Assembly (NCBI RefSeq): GCF_006517275.1
Contig: NZ_CP041191.1
Location: 124,001 to 188,000, forward strand
Direction of reading: 5' to 3'
DNA length: 64,000 bases
From: Labrenzia sp. PHM005
GTDB lineage: Bacteria > Pseudomonadota > Alphaproteobacteria > Rhizobiales > Stappiaceae
Shown: positions 35,243 through 43,558 of the stretch, piece by piece
Position numbering within the stretch: the first letter of the stretch is position 1
Layout: each line of letters starts with the position of its first letter
Notes under the pieces: generated by a model
Told to the model about the DNA's origin: nothing
The model's input: the letters and a program-made list of their open reading frames with translations, nothing else
Databases searched by the model: none
Position numbers and translations under genes: made by a program

Positions 35243-36328
35243 ATGACCCAGAAGAAACGCTTCATTCTCTCCATTGACGGTGGTGGTGTCCGCGGATTGA
35301 TCCCCTTGCGCATCCTGGAATCATTGGAAAGCCGCCTGATGCACCGGGGGATTGAACAGCCGCTGCATGAGCTGTTTGACCTGATGGCGGGAACATCGAC
35401 CGGTGGCTTAATCGCAGCTGGCCTGAGTGCACCGCGGCCCGGCGGCACCAATGGGGACGCGGCTGCAACAATATCCGAACTCCGGTCTTTTTATGAATGC
35501 GAAGCCCGGGAGATATTCTCCTATTCTATCAGCGCCCGCTTGGCGCGCGCCTTCACCAATCCGCTCGGCCTTTTTGACGAGACTTATGACGCCCGCCCGC
35601 TGGAGAAACTTTTGAAAGAGCGCTTCGGCTGGACCTCCATGGCCAGCGGATTGTGCAAGCTGGTGCTGACGGCCTACGACATTGAGCAGCGCAAGGCGGT
35701 GTTCATGACCAATGGCCTGGAGGAAAACGGCAGCCGGCCGGACGACTACTATTTCTGGCAGGCCGTGCGCGCAACAACTGCAGCGCCGTCCTATTTCGAA
35801 CCGGCCCGGATCGACAATCTCACCCGCAAGAGCCAAGAAGCCATGGTGGATGGCGGTGTCTTTATGAATGACCCGGCAATTGCCGCTTACCTGGAAGCGC
35901 GCAAGCTTGGCTGGGACGAAGACGAAATTGTGATCATTTCACTTGGTACCGGCCGGGCCAAAGAACATCCGTTCCGCTACGAGGATGCTGTTGGCTGGGG
36001 TGCTTTGGGCTGGATGCAGCCGTCCAAGGGCGTGCCGATCCTGTCGATCTTCTCCGACGGCCAGACCCAGACAGCGTCTTACCAGGCAACACATCTGTTC
36101 AACGAGGTGCCGAATGTGTCTTATCACCGGATCGACGGAGAGCTGGAACCGCACGCCGAGGATTTCGCGAACGCCCGGCCAGGCAACATTATTACGCTCA
36201 ATGGTGCCGCCGATCGTATGATCCGCGACAACACGGTGCTCTTGGATCAGCTCGCAGATCTGTTGACGGATCACGTTGAAACGCGGGAAAGAGATGCCAC
36301 CTCGGCCGTTTTAGGGCATGCTGCTTGA
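35243..36328 (+). CDS. Patatin-like phospholipase
   Basis: A 361-residue lipid acyl hydrolase. The oxyanion motif SIDGGGVRGLIPLRIL, nucleophile elbow AGTSTGGLIA and the catalytic Asp in VDGGVFMNDP form the Ser-Asp dyad. There is no signal peptide, so it acts in the cytoplasm or at the membrane face. AGGGGA precedes the ATG. Patatins of this size include the CapV effector of CBASS defence, but no nucleotide cyclase or other defence gene is next to it here. Housekeeping lipid turnover is as likely. Confidence 0.9.
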   Translation: MTQKKRFILSIDGGGVRGLIPLRILESLESRLMHRGIEQPLHELFDLMAGTSTGGLIAAGLSAPRPGGTNGDAAATISELRSFYECEAREIFSYSISARLARAFTNPLGLFDETYDARPLEKLLKERFGWTSMASGLCKLVLTAYDIEQRKAVFMTNGLEENGSRPDDYYFWQAVRATTAAPSYFEPARIDNLTRKSQEAMVDGGVFMNDPAIAAYLEARKLGWDEDEIVIISLGTGRAKEHPFRYEDAVGWGALGWMQPSKGVPILSIFSDGQTQTASYQATHLFNEVPNVSYHRIDGELEPHAEDFANARPGNIITLNGAADRMIRDNTVLLDQLADLLTDHVETRERDATSAVLGHAA

Positions 36329-36398
36329 TAGGTTGCCGGATACATAGGAATCGATTTTCTGGTGCACATGGTTCCGGCGGACAGGCGCGAGGTCCATC

Positions 36399-37478
36399 GT
36401 GACATACGGCACTTTGTTTTTAGGCAAGACCAGCTTCATTCAAGCAGCAATTGGCGCATTAGCGCTGGTGACTTTTGTCCCGGCGGCGGCTGCCGCGCCC
36501 ACCCCTTCGGCAAAGCCCGGCCAGCTGTCGTTGACAGATCCAGGTCTCACCATTCAGAAAGTTGCCGGTGTTCCTGTTCCAGTGGAAAAACGCGCGGTAC
36601 CGGAAGGCTATCAAGCCGCAAAACCCCGCCTTGTTTTGCGCGGCAACCAACCGGCCAAAGACTATTTCGGCTATGTTGACGGCCCGGCCCCGCTGAAGGC
36701 TCGGGCGATCGGTTCTTACGCCAAGGGCTGCCTAGCGGGCGGCGCTATGCTGCCGACCGATGGTCCGACCTGGCAAGCCATGCGGCTGTCACGCAATCGC
36801 AACTGGGGTCATCCAGAGCTCATCAGTTTCCTGAAAGCTTTGGCAGCGGATGCACCCGGCCTTGGCTGGAACGGCCTTCTGGTCGGCGATCTGGCACAGC
36901 CGCGCGGGGGGCCAATGGTGTCCGGCCATGCCAGCCACCAGATCGGGCTGGACGCGGATATCTGGCTGACGGAAATGCCGCAGCGCCGTCTGACGGCTGA
37001 AGAAAGGGAACAAATCTCCGCGATTTCCATGCTGAAAGGCCGGCTGGATGTGAAAGGTGCAGACCGGCGGGTTGATCCCAAAAAATGGTCCGACACCCAT
37101 GCAAGGCTCATCCGGAGAGCTGCGTCTGACAAACGGGTGGCCCGGATCTTTGTGAACCCGACCATCAAAAAAGCCCTGTGTGAGTTTGAAAAAAGCCGCG
37201 ACCGGGCATGGCTCCGGAAAGTGCGCCCTTGGTGGGGACACCACTATCACTTCCATGTGCGGCTGGCCTGTCCATCGGGAAGCGGCGGCTGCAAAAACCA
37301 AAATCCTCCGCCTCCTGGCGATGGCTGCGGGAAAAATCTGACCTATTGGCTGTCCGACAAACCCTGGGTGCCAAAAACCCCGCCAAAGAAAGGCAAAAAG
37401 CCTAAGGTGGTCAAAAAACGCCCGATGGCTTTGGCAGCTCTACCGCAAGCGTGTCAGACGGTTTTGAAGGCAAACTGA
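36399..37478 (+). CDS. mepA: Penicillin-insensitive murein endopeptidase
   Basis: Periplasmic zinc peptidase of 359 residues that cleaves D-alanyl-meso-diaminopimelyl cross-links in peptidoglycan. A signal peptide (FIQAAIGALALVTFVPAAAAA) is followed by GGAMLPTDGPTWQAMRLSRNR, the zinc motif VSGHASHQIGLDADIW and the C-terminal WWGHHYHFHVRLACP. A Lys/Pro-rich tail of about 45 residues extends beyond the catalytic domain. The start is a GTG behind GCGAGG. It follows the patatin gene by 70 bases. Confidence 0.93.
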   Translation: MTYGTLFLGKTSFIQAAIGALALVTFVPAAAAAPTPSAKPGQLSLTDPGLTIQKVAGVPVPVEKRAVPEGYQAAKPRLVLRGNQPAKDYFGYVDGPAPLKARAIGSYAKGCLAGGAMLPTDGPTWQAMRLSRNRNWGHPELISFLKALAADAPGLGWNGLLVGDLAQPRGGPMVSGHASHQIGLDADIWLTEMPQRRLTAEEREQISAISMLKGRLDVKGADRRVDPKKWSDTHARLIRRAASDKRVARIFVNPTIKKALCEFEKSRDRAWLRKVRPWWGHHYHFHVRLACPSGSGGCKNQNPPPPGDGCGKNLTYWLSDKPWVPKTPPKKGKKPKVVKKRPMALAALPQACQTVLKAN

Positions 37479-37500
37479 ACACCTTTGATCAGAAAGACCT

Positions 37501-38019
37501 TCACTTCGGCGGGCTCGCCATATCCGGCGTAATGACCTTGGATAAAAATACGAGATCGAGCCAACGCCCGAATTTTGTGCCAGCTTCGGGCAACCGGCCA
37601 GAAATTTCGAAACCCAGCTTCTTATGGAGCGCGATTGAAGCGGTGTTGTCGCCGTCCACGACACCAACAATCACATGTACATCCTGGTCCCGCGCTGCGT
37701 CGATCAAACACTCCAGCAGCTTGACGCCAATTCCCTGTCCTTGGAATCCAGGATCCACATAAACCGTGTGTTCAACGGTATTCCGATACCCCTCACGCGG
37801 ACGGAACGGGCCATAGCTGGCAAAACCAATCACCTGATCGTCTTTATCGACAGCAACAATCACCGGCCTGCCGCTGTTGCGGCGATTTTCAAACCAGGTG
37901 ATGCGCTCATCGAGTGTCTCTTCCTGGCTAGTCCAAGCTGCGGTGGTCTCACGCACAGCCAGATTGTAAAGCGCCAGGATCGCTGGAATATCGCGCGGCT
38001 CTGCGTCTCGGAGCGCCAT
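37501..38019 (-). CDS. GNAT N-acetyltransferase, phosphinothricin-acetyltransferase-like
   Basis: A 172-residue acetyl-CoA-dependent N-acetyltransferase. The family opening LRDAEPRDIPAILALYN, the ETLDERITWFENR segment and the acetyl-CoA loop VDPGFQGQGIGVKLLECLI are clear, with GFEISGRLPEAGTKFGRWLD near the end. Relatives act on phosphinothricin, methionine sulfone and similar amino acid analogues. I start at MALRDA; 16 additional residues are possible from an upstream start but do not match. It is convergent with mepA. Confidence 0.88.
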   Translation of the reverse strand: MALRDAEPRDIPAILALYNLAVRETTAAWTSQEETLDERITWFENRRNSGRPVIVAVDKDDQVIGFASYGPFRPREGYRNTVEHTVYVDPGFQGQGIGVKLLECLIDAARDQDVHVIVGVVDGDNTASIALHKKLGFEISGRLPEAGTKFGRWLDLVFLSKVITPDMASPPK

Positions 38020-38260
38020 GGCGTGTACATTCTTTCGTATTGGGTGCAAATTCTTCCACCACACCAATTAACATATTGAACTGATTGCTATTATCCGTCC
38101 GCACTTTGGCAGCCTTGTCAAGTTTCCAAGAGCCAAGTGAAGATATCCAGGATCGACAGCGAGCCTCAGCAATTCAGGAACTTCAAAAATCCTCGGCTTT
38201 TCCGCAGTATCGGGCCGCAATCCTCTAGTCGAAATGGAATTGCGGTGGTAAACGGGCGCC

Positions 38261-40066
38261 ATGACGACGAAGACGCTTTCCAACATCCGCAATTTCTCCA
38301 TCGTGGCGCACATCGATCACGGCAAGTCGACGCTCGCCGACCGCCTGATCCAGATGACGGGAACGATGACCGACCGTGAGATGACCGAGCAAGTGCTCGA
38401 TTCCATGGACATCGAGCGCGAGCGCGGCATCACGATCAAGGCGCAGACCGTGCGGCTGGTCTACAATGCCAAGGACGGTCAGCAATACATCTTGAACCTG
38501 ATCGATACTCCGGGACACGTGGACTTCGCCTATGAAGTCTCCCGGTCGCTCGCCGCATGTGAAGGCTCCCTTTTGGTGGTCGATGCCTCGCAAGGCGTGG
38601 AAGCGCAGACCCTGGCCAACGTCTATCAGGCCATCGACAACGATCATGAGATCGTCCCTGTCCTGAACAAAGTTGACCTGCCGGCCGCTGAGCCCGAGCG
38701 GATCCAGGAGCAGATCGAGGATGTCATCGGCATTGATGCGTCCGAAGCATGCATGATCTCCGCCAAAACCGGCCTCGGCGTCGACACGGTTCTGGAAGCC
38801 ATTGTCGAAAAACTGCCGGCGCCAGTAGGCGATCCGGACGATACGCTGAAAGCCATGCTCGTCGACAGCTGGTACGACACTTATCTCGGCGTGATGGTCC
38901 TTGTCCGCGTCATCAATGGGTCTTTGAAAAAAGGCCAGAAGATCAAGATGATGGGTACGGGTGCAGCCTATGACGTCGACCGTGTGGGCGTCATGACACC
39001 AAAATTCCTGCAAGTTGAGGAATTGAAGGCCGGCGAAATCGGCGTCATCACCGGCTCCATCAAGGAAGTGGCGGATACCCGCGTCGGGGATACCATTACC
39101 CTCGACAAAAAGCCCTGCGATGAGGCGCTCCCCGGCTTCAAACCGGCGCAGCCAGTCGTTTTCTGCGGCCTTTTCCCGGTCGATGCCAACGATTTTGAAG
39201 ACCTGCGCGCTGCCATGGGCAAGTTGCGGCTGAACGATGCCAGCTTCTCCTTTGAGATGGAGACATCAGCCGCACTCGGATTTGGCTTCCGTTGTGGTTT
39301 CCTGGGGCTTCTGCATCTGGAAATCATCCAGGAGCGCTTGTCGCGTGAATTCAATCTCGACCTGATCGCAACGGCTCCGTCCGTGGTCTATCAAATGTCC
39401 ATGACCGACGGCACGGAATTCGATCTGCACAATCCGGCCGACATGCCGGATGTGGTCAAGATTTCCGAGATCCGTGAACCATGGATCCGGGCGTCGATCA
39501 TGACCCCGGACGAGTATCTCGGCGGCATTCTGAAGCTTTGCCAGGAACGGCGCGGCATTCAAGTTGATTTGTCCTATGTCGGCAGCCGGGCACTGGTCGC
39601 CTATGACCTGCCGCTCAACGAAGTTGTCTTCGATTTTTATGACCGGCTGAAATCCATCTCCAAGGGTTATGCGTCGTTCGATTATCAGATCTCCGATTAC
39701 CGCGCCGGCGATCTTGTGAAAATGTCGATCCTGGTCAATGAGGAACCGGTGGATGCCCTCTCCGTTCTTGTACACCGCAGTCAAGCCGAGCGCCGTGGCC
39801 GGGCAATGGTGGAAAAGCTGAAAGAGCTTATCCCGCGCCACATGTTCAAGATCCCGATCCAAGCAGCAATCGGCGGCAAGGTGATTGCCCGTGAAACCCT
39901 GTCTGCGCTGCGCAAGGACGTGACGGCGAAGTGTTACGGCGGCGATGCTACCCGTAAGCGGAAGCTGCTTGAGAAGCAGAAGGCCGGTAAGAAAAAGATG
40001 CGCCAATTCGGCAAAGTGGAGATTCCACAAGAAGCCTTCATTCAGGCCCTCAAAATGGACGAATGA
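38261..40066 (+). CDS. lepA: Translation elongation factor 4 (LepA)
   Basis: Ribosome-bound GTPase of 601 residues, full length. The GTPase domain shows the P-loop [14 protein letters not shown], the switch [19 protein letters not shown] and NKVDLP. LepA-specific features follow: [19 protein letters not shown] and the C-terminal [25 protein letters not shown]. It is preceded by a 240-base non-coding gap and followed by a strong terminator, so it is probably transcribed alone. Confidence 0.98.
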   Translation: MTTKTLSNIRNFSIVAHIDHGKSTLADRLIQMTGTMTDREMTEQVLDSMDIERERGITIKAQTVRLVYNAKDGQQYILNLIDTPGHVDFAYEVSRSLAACEGSLLVVDASQGVEAQTLANVYQAIDNDHEIVPVLNKVDLPAAEPERIQEQIEDVIGIDASEACMISAKTGLGVDTVLEAIVEKLPAPVGDPDDTLKAMLVDSWYDTYLGVMVLVRVINGSLKKGQKIKMMGTGAAYDVDRVGVMTPKFLQVEELKAGEIGVITGSIKEVADTRVGDTITLDKKPCDEALPGFKPAQPVVFCGLFPVDANDFEDLRAAMGKLRLNDASFSFEMETSAALGFGFRCGFLGLLHLEIIQERLSREFNLDLIATAPSVVYQMSMTDGTEFDLHNPADMPDVVKISEIREPWIRASIMTPDEYLGGILKLCQERRGIQVDLSYVGSRALVAYDLPLNEVVFDFYDRLKSISKGYASFDYQISDYRAGDLVKMSILVNEEPVDALSVLVHRSQAERRGRAMVEKLKELIPRHMFKIPIQAAIGGKVIARETLSALRKDVTAKCYGGDATRKRKLLEKQKAGKKKMRQFGKVEIPQEAFIQALKMDE

Positions 40067-40084
40067 GCCGTTCAAGTGCATTCA

Positions 40085-40134
40085 AAAAACAGAAACGGCG
40101 CCGGGTCTTAGCTCGGCGCCGTTTTCTGTTTCCA
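40085..40134. terminator. Strong terminator hairpin after lepA
   Basis: AAACAGAAACGGCGCCG pairs with CGGCGCCGTTTTCTGTTT (one bulged base). The T-run in the second arm serves lepA, and the mirror-image A/T tract would serve the convergent DUF1127 gene. Confidence 0.85.
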
Positions 40135-40202
40135 AAGGTATAACCGATCGGCCATGGCCGATCAGGAAACTTTAGGACCAGCGCGAATGCTGGCCGACTG
40201 GA

Positions 40203-40346
40203 TTAGCGCCGGTTGAACGGCAGATCCGCAAGTTCACGCGGGTTCATGCGCTGGACTTCCGGATGCGACAGCGGATCGCGGCGGTCAAAAGCACTTGCGG
40301 ATTGCGCGGTCAGCTGGCGGCGTTTGAACAGTTTCAACATGATCAT
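40203..40346 (-). CDS. Short DUF1127-type protein
   Basis: I translated a 47-residue frame: MIMLKLFKRRQLTAQSASAF, then residues with DRRDPLSHPEVQRMNPREL and a final ADLPFNRR. Basic, Arg-rich, with the helix and the R-x-L-x-D-L end common in DUF1127 proteins. AAGGAAAA lies five bases before the ATG at 40346; an internal ATG at 40340 is also possible. Small DUF1127 proteins of alphaproteobacteria have been linked to RNA turnover and phosphate or stress responses. It is divergent from the LysR gene. Confidence 0.7.
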   Translation of the reverse strand: MIMLKLFKRRQLTAQSASAFDRRDPLSHPEVQRMNPRELADLPFNRR

Positions 40347-40402
40347 TATTTTCCTTCTTGTTGTTTTTCTCATGGCCAAATTCCTTATCTTGAATTTAGC
40401 AT

Positions 40403-40439
40403 GTCTATAAATAGACTCGATTTACCCCGATAAAAATCG
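40403..40439. promoter_or_regulatory. Two palindromes in the DUF1127/LysR divergent region
   Basis: GTCTAT-AA-ATAGAC (40403-40416) and CGATTT-N10-AAATCG (40418-40439) lie side by side 34-70 bases before the LysR start. LysR proteins bind such paired sites, so these are the natural candidates for control of both divergent genes. Confidence 0.5.
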
Positions 40440-40472
40440 ACTTCTTCTGATTTTCAGTTTAGTTTTTCTAAT

Positions 40473-41405
40473 ATGAAAACTCTCAATCAAATTCATCTGT
40501 CCGGCTTGCGCGCAGTTGAAGCTGTCGGCCGTTTGGGGTCCGTTAAAGCAGCCGCTGACAGTCTTGGGGTGACAGTCGGCGCCGTCAGTCAGCAGGTGCA
40601 AAAAACGGAAGCCCAGCTTGGTGTTCAGTTGTTTGAGAGAAAAAACCGGCTGCTGCTCCCAACGCCACAGCTTCTGGCCATGCAGCCACACTTGACGTCA
40701 GCCATGTCTTCCCTGGCAACAGCGGTGGCGACGACAGTGCGTGGACGTGAAGATGCACTCACGATCTCGGTTGCCCCGGTATTTGCCGGAAAGTGGCTGG
40801 TTTGGCACCTAAAAGAATTCAACAGATTGAATCCGGGAATCCGGGTCCGTGTGGAAGCAACTGTTGACTTGGTCGACCCGAACACCAGCGATGTGGATCT
40901 GTGCATCCGTGTCGGCCACGGCCCTTATCCGGGCATGAATGCAGAAAAACTGCTCAACCAGAGGGTTTTTCCCGTGTGCAGCCCGACGCTTGCAAAAGAA
41001 ATCAAACGCCCGGAAGACATCGGCAAACTGCCGATCATTCATGATCCCGGGCAAATGTTTACCTGGAAAACATGGCTCGATCTCTTTGGTCTTGATGAAA
41101 CCATTCTCCAGGACGGTCCAAGTTTTTCTGATGGATCCTTGTGCCTGGATGCAGCGATCGCTGGGCAAGGGGTCTTTCTGGCCTGGGAAACGCTCGCCGT
41201 TTATGCCGTGCAATCCGGACAGGTCATTGCGCCATTCCCCGAACGGCCGGCGACGGGCTTGGGATATTGGCTCATCAGCGGGAAAGATGTACCCCGGACC
41301 AAAGCCAAGGATGCCTTTGGCTCCTGGCTAAAGGATGAATTGCAGCGCTCTATTGGGCGGCCCAAAGGCGCGGATGTGGCACCAGAGCAACGGCCATCTT
41401 CCTAA
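40473..41405 (+). CDS. LysR family transcriptional regulator, GcvA-like
   Basis: A 310-residue LysR protein. The helix-turn-helix (GRLGSVKAAADSLGVTVGAVSQQVQKTEAQLG) and the linker helix are followed by the effector domain: ISVAPVFAGKWLVWHLKEF, DVDLCIRVGHGPYPGM and GQGVFLAWETLA. It groups with GcvA-like regulators by the last segments. The divergent DUF1127 gene is its most likely target; that pairing is common in alphaproteobacteria. Confidence 0.9.
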   Translation: MKTLNQIHLSGLRAVEAVGRLGSVKAAADSLGVTVGAVSQQVQKTEAQLGVQLFERKNRLLLPTPQLLAMQPHLTSAMSSLATAVATTVRGREDALTISVAPVFAGKWLVWHLKEFNRLNPGIRVRVEATVDLVDPNTSDVDLCIRVGHGPYPGMNAEKLLNQRVFPVCSPTLAKEIKRPEDIGKLPIIHDPGQMFTWKTWLDLFGLDETILQDGPSFSDGSLCLDAAIAGQGVFLAWETLAVYAVQSGQVIAPFPERPATGLGYWLISGKDVPRTKAKDAFGSWLKDELQRSIGRPKGADVAPEQRPSS

Positions 41406-41738
41406 CCCCTGAATTTCGGCGTTTCGCCTTGCCTTCCCACGCGCAGTGCTTATTCTGCCGCATATGGTTTACCCAACGCTCCATATGGCTTCTGCCAGCG
41501 AAAGCGGTTGCTCGAATGCATTACGGGCAGGTCAGCAGCGCTTTTCCAAGCGTCAAGGACCGGCGTGCGGGCGATTTATGGGCTGACGCGCCTGATTTTC
41601 TCCAGCGCAAATCTCTTCACCGGGGTTCACGCAATAATGCGTTCGAAGCCGTGGCATTGTGCGCCATTATTCGCTAAAAGACCCCGACTTTCCGTTTCGA
41701 TGACACCGCGCACCGCGCGCGAACTGACCTGAGCACGC
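41406..41738. other. 333-base gap before pheS
   Basis: I looked for rpmI/rplT, a leader peptide with Phe codons and a T-box and found none. Short frames here lack family features or a ribosome site. The pheS promoter should be in the last half. Confidence 0.5.
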
Positions 41739-42821
41739 ATGTCCAATCTCGATACTCTTGAATCCGACCTTCTTTCCGCCATTGAAAACGCAGGTGACGA
41801 ATCCGCTCTCGAAGAGGTTCGTGTTGCCGCGCTTGGCAAGAAGGGCAGCATCTCCGAGCAAATGAAAACGCTTGGAAAAATGACCCCAGAAGAGCGCCAG
41901 GTAATGGGCCCGGCCCTCAATGGCCTGAAAGCTAAAATCACCGACGCCGTCACGGCCCGCAAACAGGTTCTGGCGGAAGCCGCCTTGGAAGCGCGGCTAG
42001 CCAGCGAAACCATTGATGTGACCCTGCCGATGCGGCCATCACCAACGGACACCGGGCGCATCCATCCGGTCAGCCAGGTGATCGATGAGCTCACCGCGAT
42101 TTTCGCAGATATGGGCTTTTCGATCGCCGAAGGCCCGGACATTGAAACCGACGAGCTGAACTTTACCGCTCTCAACTTTCCTGAAGGCCACCCGGCACGC
42201 GAAATGCACGACACTTTCTTCTTCAACGAGAAGGAAGACGGCGAACGGCTGCTTTTGAGAACCCACACGTCGCCGGTTCAAATTCGCACCATGCGAACTC
42301 AAGAACCACCGATCCGGGTCATCATTCCGGGCCGCACCTATCGCTGTGACAGCGACCAAACCCACACACCGATGTTCCATCAGGTCGAAGGACTGGTGAT
42401 CGACAAAGAAAGCCACCTTGGCCATCTGAAATGGATCCTGGAAGAGTTCTGCAAGGCGTTCTTCGAAGTCGACGACATCAAGATGCGTTTGCGGCCGAGC
42501 TTCTTCCCGTTCACCGAACCGTCCATGGAAGTGGACATTCAGTGTGATCGCTCCGGCGGAGAAGTGAAAATCGGCCAGGGCGAAGACTGGCTGGAAATCC
42601 TCGGCTGCGGCATGGTGCATCCGAATGTGATCCGCAATTGCGGCCTCGATCCGGATGTCTATCAGGGGTTTGCCTGGGGTATGGGGATCGACCGGATTGC
42701 AATGCTGAAGTACGGCATGCCGGACCTGCGTGCCTTTTTCGACGCCGATGTCCGCTGGATCCAGCATTACGGCTTCCGGCCGCTCGATTTACCAACGTTG
42801 TTTGGCGGGCTGACCAGCTAA
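41739..42821 (+). CDS. pheS: Phenylalanine-tRNA ligase, alpha subunit
   Basis: Catalytic subunit (360 residues) of the heterotetrameric enzyme that charges tRNA-Phe. The N-terminal coiled-coil (about 1-85) precedes class II motif 1 ([17 protein letters not shown]), motif 2 ([24 protein letters not shown]) and motif 3 ([14 protein letters not shown]), with the [10 protein letters not shown] phenylalanine-site segment. It is full length. pheT follows, but separated by an unrelated gene. Confidence 0.98.
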   Translation: MSNLDTLESDLLSAIENAGDESALEEVRVAALGKKGSISEQMKTLGKMTPEERQVMGPALNGLKAKITDAVTARKQVLAEAALEARLASETIDVTLPMRPSPTDTGRIHPVSQVIDELTAIFADMGFSIAEGPDIETDELNFTALNFPEGHPAREMHDTFFFNEKEDGERLLLRTHTSPVQIRTMRTQEPPIRVIIPGRTYRCDSDQTHTPMFHQVEGLVIDKESHLGHLKWILEEFCKAFFEVDDIKMRLRPSFFPFTEPSMEVDIQCDRSGGEVKIGQGEDWLEILGCGMVHPNVIRNCGLDPDVYQGFAWGMGIDRIAMLKYGMPDLRAFFDADVRWIQHYGFRPLDLPTLFGGLTS

Positions 42822-42846
42822 TTGGGACCTTCAAAGGGGCATTCTC

Positions 42847-43500
42847 ATGTCATTCTTGACCCGACTATTTGTGGCTTTCGTTCTGATCGCGTCGGCACTC
42901 GTTCCGGCTGCAGCGCAAACGACCGATCGCGATGCCCGTGTCGCATCACCAACGTCGTTTTTGGAAGCTTGTGCTGAAAAGATAGAAGAACGCGGCCGGC
43001 TGCGCTTTTGCGGCAGCTATTTCCGGGAAAAACTCGGGACGGAAGCCGATGCACTGCTCTATCTCCGGGACAGGATCACTCGTCTGCGCGCCTCACATGA
43101 GGCCAGCTCGGCTGAGAAGTATCAGAGCTTCCTTCAGGCGATCTACATTGTTGCGTTTCTGACAATTGCTTCGATTGTGCTGGTTGCCAGCGAGCGCCGG
43201 ATTTCCGGCACAGCCAAATGGGCAAGCCTTGCCAGCACGGCCGCCCTTCTCGTTATGGTGATCATTGTTGCAATGGGCTGGCTTGGCAAATATCGGGCGG
43301 AATATGCCGCTCAGGTCGAACTTGGCATCCTTCGCGACCGCATTGAGACAGAAGCTGCACAAGCGATTGCGACCAAACAACAGATCACGCCGCAGATGGT
43401 GGGCGGCTGGACCCAGGAACTTTCCATGATCGGACGTCGATTTGCTGAAAACTATGGTGAAGCGACAGTCCTGCCCGAAGTGGACCGGTTTGGCCAGTAA
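42847..43500 (+). CDS. Membrane protein of unknown function between pheS and pheT
   Basis: I do not recognise this 217-residue protein. A signal peptide (FLTRLFVAFVLIASALVPAAAQ) is followed by a periplasmic stretch with two Cys (EACAEKIEERGRLRFCGSYF), then two hydrophobic helices at about residues 95-113 (AIYIVAFLTIASIVLVA) and 126-146 (LASTAALLVMVIIVAMGW), then a helical C-terminal region. AAAGGGGC precedes the ATG. It sits 25 bases after pheS and 58 before pheT on the same strand, so it is cotranscribed with them. A link to translation is not implied by its sequence. Confidence 0.75.
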   Translation: MSFLTRLFVAFVLIASALVPAAAQTTDRDARVASPTSFLEACAEKIEERGRLRFCGSYFREKLGTEADALLYLRDRITRLRASHEASSAEKYQSFLQAIYIVAFLTIASIVLVASERRISGTAKWASLASTAALLVMVIIVAMGWLGKYRAEYAAQVELGILRDRIETEAAQAIATKQQITPQMVGGWTQELSMIGRRFAENYGEATVLPEVDRFGQ

Positions 43501-43558
43501 CGCACCTGTTGAATAAAAATTCGCGGCCAAGCCGCACGACCGATAAAGAGATCTAGTT

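Noticed and set aside
35243..36328. CBASS defence system
   Set aside because: The patatin has no adjacent CD-NTase, Cap2/Cap3 or other defence gene; the nucleotidyltransferase at 46599 is far away and of another family.
38225..39013. 262-residue minus-strand frame antisense to lepA
   Set aside because: A shadow of lepA with His/Asp-rich mirrored composition and no family match.
41406..41738. Phe leader peptide or T-box before pheS
   Set aside because: No Phe-rich short frame followed by alternative hairpins, and no T-box core, could be found.
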